Origin: Aneurinibacillus soli | GTDB taxonomy: Bacteria; Bacillota; Bacilli; Aneurinibacillales; Aneurinibacillaceae | Assembly (NCBI RefSeq): GCF_002355375.1 | Contig: NZ_AP017312.1 | Coordinates: 2,931,001 to 2,995,000, forward strand | Length of the DNA stretch: 64,000 nt | Reading direction: 5' to 3' | Part shown: in pieces, positions 1 to 8,512 of the stretch | Position numbering within the stretch: position 1 is the stretch's first letter | Layout of the letters: each line of letters starts with the position of its first letter | Position numbers and translations under genes: made by a program | The notes under the pieces: generated by a model | The model's input: only the letters and a program-made list of their open reading frames with translations | What the model was told of the DNA's origin: nothing | The model's database searches: none

Positions 1-201
1 CGTAAAAGCTGGAATGCAGATTAAATCAACACCGCTCGGCGCTACAAATCCTCGTGCGATTGCGACAGCTTTAATTGCCTGATTAAGTGCTCCGGCGCCA
101 ATAGCCTGCAATTCCGCAGCCCCACGTTCCCGAAGAACGCCTGCCAAAGCACCAGCAACGGAGTTCGGGTTCGATTTTGCTGAAACTTTTAAGACTTCCA
201 T
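1..201 (-). CDS. spoVS: Stage V sporulation protein S, 3' end cut by window edge
   Basis: The first 67 codons are present and begin MEVLKVSAKSNPNSVAGAL, followed by the family hallmark segments LRERG, QAIGAGALNQA and ARGFVAPSGVDL. SpoVS is a small, highly conserved (about 86 aa) Alba-like protein of spore formers that affects septation and coat assembly; the last ~20 residues lie outside the window. An AAGGAGGT ribosome site sits 5 bases before the ATG. It is the last gene of the minus-strand series and lies downstream of rny, as in Bacillus, although ymdB, which separates the two in B. subtilis, is missing. Identification is very secure. Confidence 0.96.
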   Translation of the reverse strand, partial: MEVLKVSAKSNPNSVAGALAGVLRERGAAELQAIGAGALNQAIKAVAIARGFVAPSGVDLICIPAFT

Positions 202-241
202 CTTGTGACCTCCTTGGATCGATTGATCATTACCATCACTA

Positions 242-271
242 CTTTATTCATAGCATGTAAAAATCATTCCA
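242..271 (-). promoter_or_regulatory. Possible sigma-H-type promoter of spoVS
   Basis: Read on the minus strand, GGAATGA is followed about 14 bases later by GAATAAA, which loosely fits the sigma-H pattern (AGGAWWW, then GAATWW). spoVS is sigma-H dependent in B. subtilis. The -35 match is imperfect and spacing is at the upper limit, so this is only a candidate. Confidence 0.35.
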
Positions 272-297
272 TTCTTCTTACCGATCACGGGTCTAGA

Positions 298-349
298 GGA
301 AAAAAATGAAGGGGACTTCCGCATACTAGTACGGAAATCCCCTTCGTTT
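298..349 (-). terminator. Bidirectional rho-independent terminator after rny
   Basis: The 14-nt arms GAAGGGGACTTCCG (308-321) and CGGAAATCCCCTTC (332-345) pair with one mismatch around a 10-nt loop. A run of A on the plus strand (298-306) becomes the U tract for minus-strand transcripts leaving rny; the plus side also has GTTTTTATTT. Confidence 0.85.
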
Positions 350-1891
350 TTATTTCGCATATTCAACTGCTCGTGTTTCCCGAATGACGGTTACTTTAAT
401 ATGTCCCGGGTAATCAAGCTCGTTTTCGATTTTTTTGGTGATGTCCCGTGCCAGTCTATGGGCTTCAAGATCATCAACATGTTCCGGTTTTACCATAATG
501 CGTACTTCACGGCCCGCCTGAATCGCGTACGATTTCTCCACTCCGTCGAATGACTCGGAAATTTCTTCGAGTTTTTCCAGACGGCGAATATACGTCTCTA
601 GTGTTTCACGGCGTGCACCCGGACGTGCAGCGGACAATGCATCTGCTGCCGCTACGAGCATCGCAATTACAGATGTCGGTTCACAGTCGCCATGATGAGA
701 GGCAATACTGTTAATTACAACCGGATGCTCTTTGTATTTCTTCGCTAATTCTACCCCAATCTCAACATGGGAACCTTCTACTTCATGATCGATCGCCTTG
801 CCGATGTCATGCAGGAGACCTGCACGCTTGGCAAGCATCTGGTCTTCTCCAAGCTCAGCTGCCATCAACCCGCACAGATGTGCGACTTCCATGGAATGCT
901 TAAGCACGTTCTGTCCATAGCTTGTGCGGAATTTAAGTCGACCCAGAATCTTAATCAGATCAGGGTGCAGACCATGAATTCCGGTCTCAAAGGTAGCTTG
1001 CTCACCGTATTCGCGGATGCGTTCATCCACTTCACGGCGCGCTTTTTCCACCATTTCCTCAATACGGGCCGGATGAATACGTCCATCCGCCACCAGCTTC
1101 TCCAGCGCGGTTCGTGCAATTTCGCGACGAACGGGATCAAAACCGGACAAAATAACCGCTTCCGGTGTATCATCAATGATTAAGTCGATACCAGTCAGAG
1201 TTTCAAGCGCCCGAATGTTGCGGCCTTCTCGACCAATAATCCGGCCTTTCATCTCATCATTTGGCAGGGAGACAACGGAAACAGTCGTTTCCGCCACATG
1301 ATCGGCAGCACAGCGCTGGATTGCCGTCGTAATAATCTCACGCGCTTTCTTGTCTGCCTCTTCTTTTGCTCGCTGTTCAATTTCTTTCGCAAGCATTGCG
1401 GCTTCATGCCGTACTTCGGCTTCCACCTGTTGAAGAATAATCTCACGCGCTTCTTCCTGTGTCAAATTCGAGATGCGCTCTAGTTCGGTAACCTGAGATG
1501 TGAGAAGCTCTTCGGCTTTCACATGCATCTGGTTGATGGATTGTTCACGGCGCTCGAGTTCTACTTCCTTACGCTCGTACTGCTCCATCTTCCGGTCGAG
1601 AGACTCTTCTTTCTGGAGAAGGCGTTTCTCCTGACGCTGACTCTCATTCCGGCGTTCACGCAGCTCTTTCTCAGCATCGGTTCGTAGCTTATGGACTTCG
1701 TCTTTCGCTTCGAGCACTTTCTCTTTACGAAGTGCTTCTGCTTCCTTCTCGGCATTCTCTACGATCTGACGAGCAGCCTGTTCAGCGCTCGAAATTTTTG
1801 CTTCGGCTAACGATTTACGAACAACGTAACCAATTCCCGCTCCGACCGCCAGAGATGCAAGTGCGATAAGAATTACAATTTCTATTGTCAT
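350..1891 (-). CDS. rny: Ribonuclease Y (endoribonuclease, membrane anchored)
   Basis: RNase Y starts bulk mRNA decay at the inner membrane face. The ATG at 1889-1891 gives 513 aa (family about 520) and is preceded by an AGGAGGTG site; the frame is open further upstream but that extension is not family-like. In order: one N-terminal membrane helix (residues 3-23), a long charged coiled coil (about 28-190), a KH domain with [15 protein letters not shown] (about 210-225), and an HD domain with HSMEVAH and the metal-binding LLHDIGKA near residue 358. The promoter is about 150 nt upstream, leaving a long leader. A strong terminator follows directly. Confidence 0.97.
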   Translation of the reverse strand: MTIEIVILIALASLAVGAGIGYVVRKSLAEAKISSAEQAARQIVENAEKEAEALRKEKVLEAKDEVHKLRTDAEKELRERRNESQRQEKRLLQKEESLDRKMEQYERKEVELERREQSINQMHVKAEELLTSQVTELERISNLTQEEAREIILQQVEAEVRHEAAMLAKEIEQRAKEEADKKAREIITTAIQRCAADHVAETTVSVVSLPNDEMKGRIIGREGRNIRALETLTGIDLIIDDTPEAVILSGFDPVRREIARTALEKLVADGRIHPARIEEMVEKARREVDERIREYGEQATFETGIHGLHPDLIKILGRLKFRTSYGQNVLKHSMEVAHLCGLMAAELGEDQMLAKRAGLLHDIGKAIDHEVEGSHVEIGVELAKKYKEHPVVINSIASHHGDCEPTSVIAMLVAAADALSAARPGARRETLETYIRRLEKLEEISESFDGVEKSYAIQAGREVRIMVKPEHVDDLEAHRLARDITKKIENELDYPGHIKVTVIRETRAVEYAK

Positions 1892-2052
1892 TTTTTCTGT
1901 CACCTCCTTGCATCTGAGGTCTTGTTTCAATTGTGTACTTTTTACATTACAAGGTTCAGTAAAAACGAAACCGTTCACACGGCTTCTGTGTGTTTCATAA
2001 AACCTTATTGCAATCAGATGCATATTCACCCTTAAAGCAAATATACATTTTT

Positions 2053-2081
2053 ATTTTGCCATCATGACGCAAGAATGTCAA
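2053..2081 (-). promoter_or_regulatory. Sigma-A promoter for rny
   Basis: On the minus strand a perfect TTGACA (-35, 2076-2081) is separated by 17 bp from CAAAAT (-10, 2053-2058). This predicts a transcript start near 2046 and a leader of roughly 155 nt before the rny ATG. The pattern is seen directly; activity is inferred. Confidence 0.65.
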
Positions 2082-2104
2082 GATTGGGCAGGGATCCCCA
2101 TACT

Positions 2105-2788
2105 TTATAAACCATCTTTTTCCTCGTAGAGACAGTGGAGCACCCGATTAATCGTATCCAGTGGAAATCCTTTGCGCTGCAAAAATGGACCGGTTTTGTT
2201 CCTCATCTCGGCATACGATGCAAACGTACGGCGGGCGTTTTTCTTCCTGGCACATGTGAGGCAGGCTTCGTATTCCTCATCACGGTCAAGCTCATTCAGC
2301 GCCTCTTCGATCAGACGCTTGTCCACTCCTTTATGCTGCAATTCCTGCTGAAGCAGGTGACGCCCACGCGGTTTCAGGCGCATACGCTCCTCAATCCATT
2401 GCCTGGCATACAACCCGTCATCGAGATACTTCCGCTCGACAAATCGCCCCACGATCTCAACTGCTACATCATCAGGAAATCCTTTGCCGAGTAAATACAG
2501 CCGCATCTCTTCCATCGTACGGGGTCTAAGCCCGACGTAGCACAGCGCATACTGTTCGGCACGGCTGCGTTCTTCTGCCTCAAGCAACTCTCGCATATCC
2601 TCTTCATCGAGCTCAGCTCCTTTTGTAAGCCGATATTTAATCAGTACATCTTCATGGAGCGCAAAGGCGTACTCTTCATTGATGTACACATTGATGCGCT
2701 GCTTATTTCGCTTCTGCCGCTCCAATCGCGTAATGCGGCCTGGATTATGCTGCACTTCTTCCTGCTCCAGATGCTCTGGCTCCTCCAT
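2105..2788 (-). CDS. recX: Regulatory protein RecX
   Basis: 227 aa. RecX binds RecA filaments and modulates recombinase activity. The body carries the tandem three-helix RecX repeats, seen as AEQYALCYVGLRPRTMEEM, then the KGFPDDVAVEIVGRFVERKYLDDGLYA-type segment (about residues 98-130), KPRGRHLLQQELQHKGV (about 138-155) and a C-terminal RKGFPLDTINRVL repeat. The N-terminal ~15 residues are acidic and unremarkable. It lies 76 nt downstream of recA on the same strand and is probably cotranscribed. RecX next to recA is a common arrangement, though not the B. subtilis one, where recX is elsewhere. Confidence 0.93.
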   Translation of the reverse strand: MEEPEHLEQEEVQHNPGRITRLERQKRNKQRINVYINEEYAFALHEDVLIKYRLTKGAELDEEDMRELLEAEERSRAEQYALCYVGLRPRTMEEMRLYLLGKGFPDDVAVEIVGRFVERKYLDDGLYARQWIEERMRLKPRGRHLLQQELQHKGVDKRLIEEALNELDRDEEYEACLTCARKKNARRTFASYAEMRNKTGPFLQRKGFPLDTINRVLHCLYEEKDGL

Positions 2789-2864
2789 TCTCTTCGGCCT
2801 CCTCCCGGTCTGATGTCAAACAAAAAGCCGCCCGATGAACAGGCAGCTTCTCTGATACAGCTTT

Positions 2865-3920
2865 TTATTCGAGATCAAGCGAAAACGCTTCATCTTCACG
2901 ATCCTGATCAGCCGGAGGCACAACGGCCTCCTGATCGAGCGCATAATGATCTCGAATCTTTATCTCGATCGAATGCGCAATGTCCGGGTTCTCTTTCAAG
3001 AACTGTTTCGAATTCTCACGTCCCTGTCCGAGACGCTCTTCATTATACGAATACCAGGCACCACTCTTATTCACAATATCAAGCTCTGTACCGATATCAA
3101 GCAGACTGCCTTCTCGGGAGATCCCTTCTCCGTACATAATGTCTACTTCGCCGATTTTAAACGGCGGCGCCACTTTATTTTTTACAACTTTAATTTTCGT
3201 GCGGTTACCGACCATGTCATTTCCCTGCTTTAACGTCTCTACACGGCGCACATCGAGGCGCACACTCGAATAGAATTTCAAGGCACGTCCACCCGGTGTT
3301 GTCTCCGGATTACCAAACATCACGCCAACTTTTTCACGAAGCTGGTTGATGAAGACCGCAATTGTTTTGGACTTGTTAATCGCACCAGCAAGTTTGCGAA
3401 GCGCCTGTGACATCAGACGCGCCTGTAAACCGACGTGAGAATCTCCCATATCGCCCTCGATTTCTGCTTTTGGAACGAGCGCAGCTACCGAGTCGACCAC
3501 AATAATATCGACTGCACCAGAGCGAACGAGTGCTTCCGCAATCTCAAGCGCCTGCTCCCCTGTGTCTGGCTGGGACAAAAGAAGTTCATCGATGTTAACA
3601 CCGAGCTTACTTGCATATATCGGATCCAACGCATGTTCTGCATCAATAAACGCAGCTGTGCCGCCCGTTTTCTGTACTTCTGCGATTGCATGCAACGCTA
3701 CTGTCGTCTTACCAGATGATTCCGGACCATAAATCTCAATAATACGGCCACGCGGATAACCGCCAATCCCTAATGCAATATCAAGAGCGATAGAGCCGCT
3801 CGATACAACAGATACCTGATGGCTTGCAGCGACCTCCCCTAATTTCATAACAGAACCTTTACCAAATTGTTTCTCGATCTGACGAAGTGCCTGATCAAGT
3901 GCCGCCTTGCGATCGGACAA
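2865..3920 (-). CDS. recA: Recombinase RecA
   Basis: 351 aa, the usual length. It forms ATP-dependent filaments on single-stranded DNA for strand exchange and triggers LexA self-cleavage. Visible motifs are the Walker [10 protein letters not shown] (about residues 65-73), the MAW-like [20 protein letters not shown], loop L2 ([22 protein letters not shown]) and an acidic C-terminal tail. A TTGGCA/TAAAAT promoter and a LexA-type box lie upstream, divergent from bioY. In many Bacillales recA directly follows cinA; here a biotin operon and a helicase gene separate them. Confidence 0.99.
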   Translation of the reverse strand: MSDRKAALDQALRQIEKQFGKGSVMKLGEVAASHQVSVVSSGSIALDIALGIGGYPRGRIIEIYGPESSGKTTVALHAIAEVQKTGGTAAFIDAEHALDPIYASKLGVNIDELLLSQPDTGEQALEIAEALVRSGAVDIIVVDSVAALVPKAEIEGDMGDSHVGLQARLMSQALRKLAGAINKSKTIAVFINQLREKVGVMFGNPETTPGGRALKFYSSVRLDVRRVETLKQGNDMVGNRTKIKVVKNKVAPPFKIGEVDIMYGEGISREGSLLDIGTELDIVNKSGAWYSYNEERLGQGRENSKQFLKENPDIAHSIEIKIRDHYALDQEAVVPPADQDREDEAFSLDLE

Positions 3921-3978
3921 AGCAATCGCTCCTTCCTCTATATCAATATCATATTAATTAACCAACTGATGTACTCTC

Positions 3979-4007
3979 ATTTTACCTCTTTTCTACCCAG
4001 TTGCCAA
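3979..4007 (-). promoter_or_regulatory. recA promoter
   Basis: Minus-strand TTGGCA (4002-4007) and TAAAAT (3979-3984) are separated by exactly 17 bp, a good sigma-A match. It is placed about 60 bp before the recA start and just downstream of the LexA-type box. Confidence 0.7.
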
Positions 4008-4017
4008 GCTTTTTTCA

Positions 4018-4031
4018 CGAACATTTATTCG
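4018..4031 (-). promoter_or_regulatory. LexA (SOS) box upstream of recA
   Basis: On the minus strand the 14-mer is CGAATAAATGTTCG, which matches the Bacillus LexA consensus (CGAACRNRYGTTYC) at 12 of 14 positions. It sits 11 bp upstream of the recA -35. Self-regulation of recA by LexA is established in Bacillus; its function here is inferred from sequence and position. Confidence 0.7.
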
Positions 4032-4066
4032 CTTATTGCAGAAAATTTGAATTTTTTACCATTTAA

Positions 4067-4119
4067 ATGTTAACTAATTTTATTTTTAAGTTGACAAAAG
4101 GATCGGTGATTTTTATGCT
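4067..4119 (+). promoter_or_regulatory. BirA operator and bioY promoter
   Basis: Two half-sites, ATGTTAACT (4067-4075) and AGTTGACAA (4089-4097), form an inverted repeat with a 13-bp spacer, resembling the BirA operator of Firmicutes (TTGTTAACC and its complement). The right half-site overlaps a perfect -35 TTGACA (4091-4096), followed by a 17-bp spacer and TATGCT (4114-4119). Occupancy would block the promoter. A BirA with an N-terminal HTH is encoded in this window at 46.4 kb. Confidence 0.7.
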
Positions 4120-4153
4120 AAAAAAGAATTTACTTGAAAAGGAGGCAATTGAC

Positions 4154-4741
4154 TTGACTACCCGTTCGACTCTTCCGGCTACCGGAATGGTACTGGCCGC
4201 GATGTTTGCCGCACTCACAGCTGTAGGTGCTTTCATCAAAGTACCTGTACCAGTCGTCCCATTTACGCTACAAGTTCTATTCGTCTATTTTGCAGGCTCT
4301 TTACTCGGAAGCCGGCTTGGATTTATAAGCCAGCTTGTATACATAGCAATTGGCCTAGCAGGAGTTCCTGTATTCACAGAAGGCGGTGGCATTGGCTACA
4401 TACTCAAGCCTACGTTTGGCTATCTCATTGGATTTGCATGTGCCGCCTACATTATCGGGCGCATGATCGAGGCAAAACCTGCACCGCGTCTGCGTGATTT
4501 TATGCTGGCTCATTTTACCGGCCTTGCTCTCGTATATCTAGCCGGTACTTCCTATCTGTATGTAGCCATGAATTTTATCTCGAACACTCCTTTTACTCTC
4601 TGGCAAACATTCAAGTACGGTTTCGTGTTAGCCGTTCCGGGAGACATTATCCTTTGCCTGTTCGCTTCGGTTATCGCCGCCCGGGTGCATCGTCAGCTCG
4701 CCCCGTTTCGGGCACGAATGAAAGGAACGATGCAAGCATGA
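4154..4741 (+). CDS. bioY: Biotin transporter BioY (S component)
   Basis: BioY is the membrane substrate-binding unit of the biotin ECF transporter. A start at TTG 4154 gives 195 aa, the family length; it is preceded by AAAAGGAGG with 8-nt spacing and lies downstream of the predicted promoter, whereas the in-frame ATGs at 4067 and 4115 overlap operator and -10 sequences. Six hydrophobic segments are evident, with the family signatures VPVPVVPFTLQVLFVYFAGSL-type loop early on and AGVPVF followed by GIGYILKPTFGYLIGF mid-protein. It overlaps bioD by 4 nt (ATGA). No ecfA/ecfT genes are nearby, so it uses shared energizing units or works alone. Confidence 0.92.
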   Translation: MTTRSTLPATGMVLAAMFAALTAVGAFIKVPVPVVPFTLQVLFVYFAGSLLGSRLGFISQLVYIAIGLAGVPVFTEGGGIGYILKPTFGYLIGFACAAYIIGRMIEAKPAPRLRDFMLAHFTGLALVYLAGTSYLYVAMNFISNTPFTLWQTFKYGFVLAVPGDIILCLFASVIAARVHRQLAPFRARMKGTMQA

Positions 4742-5472
4742 GTACACACGGCTTATTCATTACCGGAACCGATACCGGAGTCGGCAAAACACTCGCCACT
4801 GCCTGTCTGACTGCCCTATTGACTGAATCAGGGATAAATGCGATCCCTTATAAACCAGTACAGAGCGGGGGCATTGCGACGGGGGCTGGCTTACTTGCAG
4901 AAGATGTTCTATTTTACCAAGATGTTTGTGACCTGCCGCACACCCAATCACAACTATGTAGCTATTGCCTCGAACCGGCCTTCTCCCCTCATCTGGCAGC
5001 GCGAGAAACCGGTGTGCACATCGATCCTGCTCGCATACGCGCACAATTCCATCAGCTTACCCGCTCACATGATGTTGTACTCGTCGAAGGAGCAGGGGGA
5101 CTCGCTGTACCGATTGCAGAGACCGACAGCGGATTGTACATGACGATTGATCTCGTTCGCGAGCTACGCCTTCCGCTTCTGCTCGTTACGCATGCAGGAC
5201 TTGGCACGATTAATCATACGGTACTAACCGTTGAATATGCCCGCTCTCATCAGCTTACGATCATTGGGCTTCTAATCAATCGGATGCCCGATGTGCCAAC
5301 GATCATGCAACAAGATAACATACGAATGATCGAAAAACTAACCGGCATTCCTGTACTCGGAATCATTCCTGAACTAACAGATGCGAGTCCATTTGGTGTT
5401 CGACAGGCATGGTCAGATCTTACACGACACATCAAGATTGAAACGATTCTTCAGAAAATAAAAGCGGAATAA
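4738..5472 (+). CDS. bioD: ATP-dependent dethiobiotin synthetase
   Basis: 244 aa. BioD closes the ureido ring of 7,8-diaminopelargonate with CO2 and ATP to form dethiobiotin. The start MSTHGLFITGTDTGVGKT carries the P-loop (residues 8-16), and VLVEGAGGLAVPI (about 117-129) is the second family signature; the closing ring-binding region includes GIIPELTD. The ATG overlaps the bioY stop in an ATGA junction, and bioA follows 10 nt after the stop, so translation is likely coupled. An in-frame upstream extension into bioY is not family-like and was excluded. Confidence 0.95.
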   Translation: MSTHGLFITGTDTGVGKTLATACLTALLTESGINAIPYKPVQSGGIATGAGLLAEDVLFYQDVCDLPHTQSQLCSYCLEPAFSPHLAARETGVHIDPARIRAQFHQLTRSHDVVLVEGAGGLAVPIAETDSGLYMTIDLVRELRLPLLLVTHAGLGTINHTVLTVEYARSHQLTIIGLLINRMPDVPTIMQQDNIRMIEKLTGIPVLGIIPELTDASPFGVRQAWSDLTRHIKIETILQKIKAE

Positions 5473-5482
5473 GGAGCGTACT

Positions 5483-6862
5483 ATGACATACACATTCGCT
5501 GAACTAGATAAATGGGATAAGGACTATGTCTGGCATCCGTTTACCCAGATGAAAACATACCGGCAGGAACGCCCGCTTATTATTGAACGTGGCAACGGCA
5601 GTTATCTGTATGATATAGAAGGAAACCGCTATTTAGATGGGTATTCATCACTCTGGGTGAATGTTCATGGCCACAATCATCCCGAGTTGAATCAAGCTCT
5701 CACAGATCAGGCCGCACACATCGCGCATTCTACTTTACTTGGAGCCGCGAATGTTCCTTCGATTCTACTTGCCAAGAAACTGGTGGAGCTAACACCGGCT
5801 GGACTAGACAAAGTATTTTATTCGGATTCTGGCTCTACTTCGGTAGAAATCGCACTAAAAATGGCTTACCAGTATTGGAAGCTAAAAGACGCGGAACGGT
5901 ATGCGGACAAAAATAAGTTTATTTCCTTACGCGAAGCGTACCATGGGGATACAATCGGTTCGGTTAGCGTAGGTGGAATGGACACCTTCCATACGATTTT
6001 TAAGCCGCTGTTGTTCGAACGCATCGAGATGCCTGCTCCCTACACCTATCGCATGACAGCAGACAATGACCCAGAAACATGCAAAGTTCATTGCTTAACC
6101 GAACTCGAAGCAATTCTGCGCGAGCATCATGAAGAAATCGCCGGGCTGATTATCGAGCCGCTTGTACAGGGGGCAGCCGGTATGTTGACGGCTCCAGATG
6201 GGTTTTTGCATGGTGTGCGTGAACTTTGCACCCGCTATCACGTTCTAATGATCGCAGATGAAGTGGCGGTTGGCTTCGGACGTACCGGTACATTGTTTGC
6301 TTGTGAGCAAGAAAATGTAAAACCAGATTTGATGTGTATAGCCAAAGGATTAACAGCAGGCTACCTGCCGCTTGCTGCCACACTCACGACGGATGACGTA
6401 TACAGCGCGTTTCTTGGCGAGCCACATGAGCTGAAAACATTTTTCCACGGCCACACGTATACAGGCAATCAACTCGCCTGTGCTGTAGCCTTAAAAAACA
6501 TCGAGCTTCTAGAACGTGACGGACTGATCGAGACGTTACCCGAAAAAATTGAATTTCTCACGCAGCGTCTTGCAGCCTTTCGTGACCTGACTCATGTAGG
6601 GGATGTTCGGCAGCGCGGCATGATGATTGGAATCGAGCTGGTGCGTGACCGGGCAGCAAAAGAAGTTTTCCCTCCGTCTCTCGGAGTCGAACACCGGGTC
6701 ATTCTTCATGCCCGCCAGAATGGCGCGATCATTCGGCCACTTGGTCCTGTCATTGTGCTGATGCCCATACTGGCCATGAGTATAGACGAACTGGACGAAC
6801 TGCTGACGATTACATATGAAGCGATTAAAACGGTAACGATTGAAGCAGGACAAACAATATAA
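5483..6862 (+). CDS. bioA: Adenosylmethionine-8-amino-7-oxononanoate aminotransferase
   Basis: 459 aa class-III PLP aminotransferase that makes 7,8-diaminopelargonate from KAPA with SAM as amino donor. It begins with the BioA-type WHPFTQMK motif (about residues 16-23), followed by DGYSSLWVNVHGHNHPELN, DSGSTSVEIALKMA, AYHGDTIGSVSVGG, and DEVAVGFGRTGTLFA; the PLP lysine is K288 in CIAKGLTAGYLPL. A GGAGCG site precedes the ATG. The operon has no bioB, bioF or bioW/bioC, so the early and last steps must be encoded elsewhere. It ends at a strong terminator shared with the convergent helicase gene. Confidence 0.95.
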   Translation: MTYTFAELDKWDKDYVWHPFTQMKTYRQERPLIIERGNGSYLYDIEGNRYLDGYSSLWVNVHGHNHPELNQALTDQAAHIAHSTLLGAANVPSILLAKKLVELTPAGLDKVFYSDSGSTSVEIALKMAYQYWKLKDAERYADKNKFISLREAYHGDTIGSVSVGGMDTFHTIFKPLLFERIEMPAPYTYRMTADNDPETCKVHCLTELEAILREHHEEIAGLIIEPLVQGAAGMLTAPDGFLHGVRELCTRYHVLMIADEVAVGFGRTGTLFACEQENVKPDLMCIAKGLTAGYLPLAATLTTDDVYSAFLGEPHELKTFFHGHTYTGNQLACAVALKNIELLERDGLIETLPEKIEFLTQRLAAFRDLTHVGDVRQRGMMIGIELVRDRAAKEVFPPSLGVEHRVILHARQNGAIIRPLGPVIVLMPILAMSIDELDELLTITYEAIKTVTIEAGQTI

Positions 6863-6870
6863 CGCCATAA

Positions 6871-6909
6871 TAAAAAAAAAGGAAGCTGCTCATTCAGCTT
6901 CCTTTTTTG
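6871..6909. terminator. Bidirectional terminator between bioA and the helicase gene
   Basis: GGAAGCTG (6881-6888) and CAGCTTCC (6895-6902) form a perfect 8-bp stem with a 6-nt loop, flanked by nine A on one side and TTTTTT on the other, so it can stop both converging transcripts. Confidence 0.9.
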
Positions 6910-6925
6910 TATGACCTATTTAGTC

Positions 6926-8512
6926 TCATTTATTCCGCTTTGTGCGCGGCTTTGCCGGTTCAATGTTTACACGCTTCCCTCTCAGACGGGAATGACGCAA
7001 CGCTTCATATACAAATGGCGCAATCTCCTGTGATACTTCAAGGAACGTGAAGTTCTCAAACACATCAATGCGACCAATCGCTTTGGTAGAAGCACCGACA
7101 AGCTCAGCGATCTCCTTATTCAACTCTCCTGGCTGAATATCCGCTGTTCGACCAAGATTAAGGAAGAAACGGACCATACCTTTCGAAGCTCCCGTATCCC
7201 CGAAATCATACGCTTCTTCTTCCGCAGACGATACCGATGAAGAAAATGCGAGTGAGAGCGCAGCAACCGCGATTTTCTCAGCCGGATACTCCGCCTGTAA
7301 TTGCTTGATAACGTCGGCGTACGGAGTTACATCCGCCTCCCCTTCCATAAGCGCGATCAGCTGCTCTTTCCAGATGGACTGCTGACGCTCCATTACTTCT
7401 TCAAATGATGGGACAGTACGCGACTGCAACGTTGTTTTCGATACCTTCTCAATCGTACGCAACTGTTTCATCTCACGCGGCGTAACGAGTGTCATCGCAA
7501 TCCCATGGCGGCCAGCCCGGCCTGTCCGGCCAATGCGGTGCACGTAACTTTCCGGATCCTGCGGGATGTCGTAGTTCACCACGTGGGAGACATTGCCTAC
7601 ATCGATGCCACGCGCCGCTACATCGGTTGCAATAAGCAGTTCAATGGTAGAATCGCGGAACGACTGCATCACTTTATCGCGCTGCGCCTGGCTTAAGTCA
7701 CCATGCAAACCACTTGCCATATAGCCGCGCTCCTGAAGCGCTTCGGTGAGCTCATCTACGCCACGCTTCGTACGACAGAATACAATACCAAGGCCAATCT
7801 CTTCACTGTCAAGAATACGGCACAGACTCTCGAGCTTGCTTCGTTCAAACACTTTGTAATAAACCTGCTCAATGTTTGGGGCCGTCACTTCCTTGCGCGT
7901 GATCGTAACAGTTTCTGGATTGCTCATATATTTGCGAGAGAGACGCAAAATTTCCTGCGGCATCGTAGCAGAGAACAGAAGTGTCTGGCGCTCCGCTGCT
8001 GTTTCTTTAATAATCGATTCAATATCTTCCTGGAAGCCCATATCAAGCATTTCATCTGCTTCATCAAGCACCAGCATGTTTACTTGATCGAGTTTTAACG
8101 TTTTGCGGCGCAGGTGATCAAGCACCCGGCCTGGCGTGCCAATCACAACATGCACACCCTGTTTTAACGCACGAATCTGATGTCCAATGGACTGACCACC
8201 GTAGATCGGAAGTGTGTGCACCCGCTTGTACTTCGCAATTTTACGCAACTCACCGGACACTTGAATCGCCAGTTCGCGTGTCGGTGTGAGGACGATAGCC
8301 TGCACGACATTGCGGTTTGTCATTTTTTCAATTAGCGGAAGGCCAAATGCAGCTGTCTTCCCGGTTCCAGTCTGAGCTTGTCCGATCAGATCGCCACCTT
8401 CAAGAATCTTTGGAATGCATTGTTCCTGAATCGGTGACGGTTCTTCGAAGCCCATATCATGAATGGCCTGCTGAATCGTTTTGTGCAGCGCAAAATCAGA
8501 GAAATGTGCCAT
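6926..8512 (-). CDS. DEAD-box RNA helicase with DbpA-type RNA-binding tail
   Basis: 528 aa. The core has all superfamily-2 motifs in order: Q motif (EPSPIQEQ, about 24-31), motif I AQTGTGKT (46-53), PTRELA, GTPGR, DEAD (about 151), SAT, and the second RecA domain with HRIGRTGRAGRHG. The C-terminal region (about 445-515, VRFFLNLGRTADIQPGEL ... KRVNIEPAK) looks like the DbpA/YxiN RNA-binding fold, followed by a basic tail PRTKRNK. Such proteins act on structured RNA, for example in 23S rRNA maturation or cold adaptation. The ATG abuts the cinA stop codon with no gap, and AAGGGTGG lies inside the cinA end, so the two are cotranscribed. Confidence 0.93.
   Translation of the reverse strand: MAHFSDFALHKTIQQAIHDMGFEEPSPIQEQCIPKILEGGDLIGQAQTGTGKTAAFGLPLIEKMTNRNVVQAIVLTPTRELAIQVSGELRKIAKYKRVHTLPIYGGQSIGHQIRALKQGVHVVIGTPGRVLDHLRRKTLKLDQVNMLVLDEADEMLDMGFQEDIESIIKETAAERQTLLFSATMPQEILRLSRKYMSNPETVTITRKEVTAPNIEQVYYKVFERSKLESLCRILDSEEIGLGIVFCRTKRGVDELTEALQERGYMASGLHGDLSQAQRDKVMQSFRDSTIELLIATDVAARGIDVGNVSHVVNYDIPQDPESYVHRIGRTGRAGRHGIAMTLVTPREMKQLRTIEKVSKTTLQSRTVPSFEEVMERQQSIWKEQLIALMEGEADVTPYADVIKQLQAEYPAEKIAVAALSLAFSSSVSSAEEEAYDFGDTGASKGMVRFFLNLGRTADIQPGELNKEIAELVGASTKAIGRIDVFENFTFLEVSQEIAPFVYEALRHSRLRGKRVNIEPAKPRTKRNK

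Noticed and set aside
350-2029. 559-aa version of RNase Y starting at 2029
   Set aside because: The extra 46 residues precede the membrane anchor, are not family-like and lie in the leader; the ATG at 1891 has AGGAGGTG and gives the standard protein.
4067-4153. ATG starts of bioY at 4067 or 4115
   Set aside because: The first lies in the BirA operator and the second overlaps the -10 box; neither can be in the predicted transcript's translated part, and only the TTG at 4154 has AAAAGGAGG.
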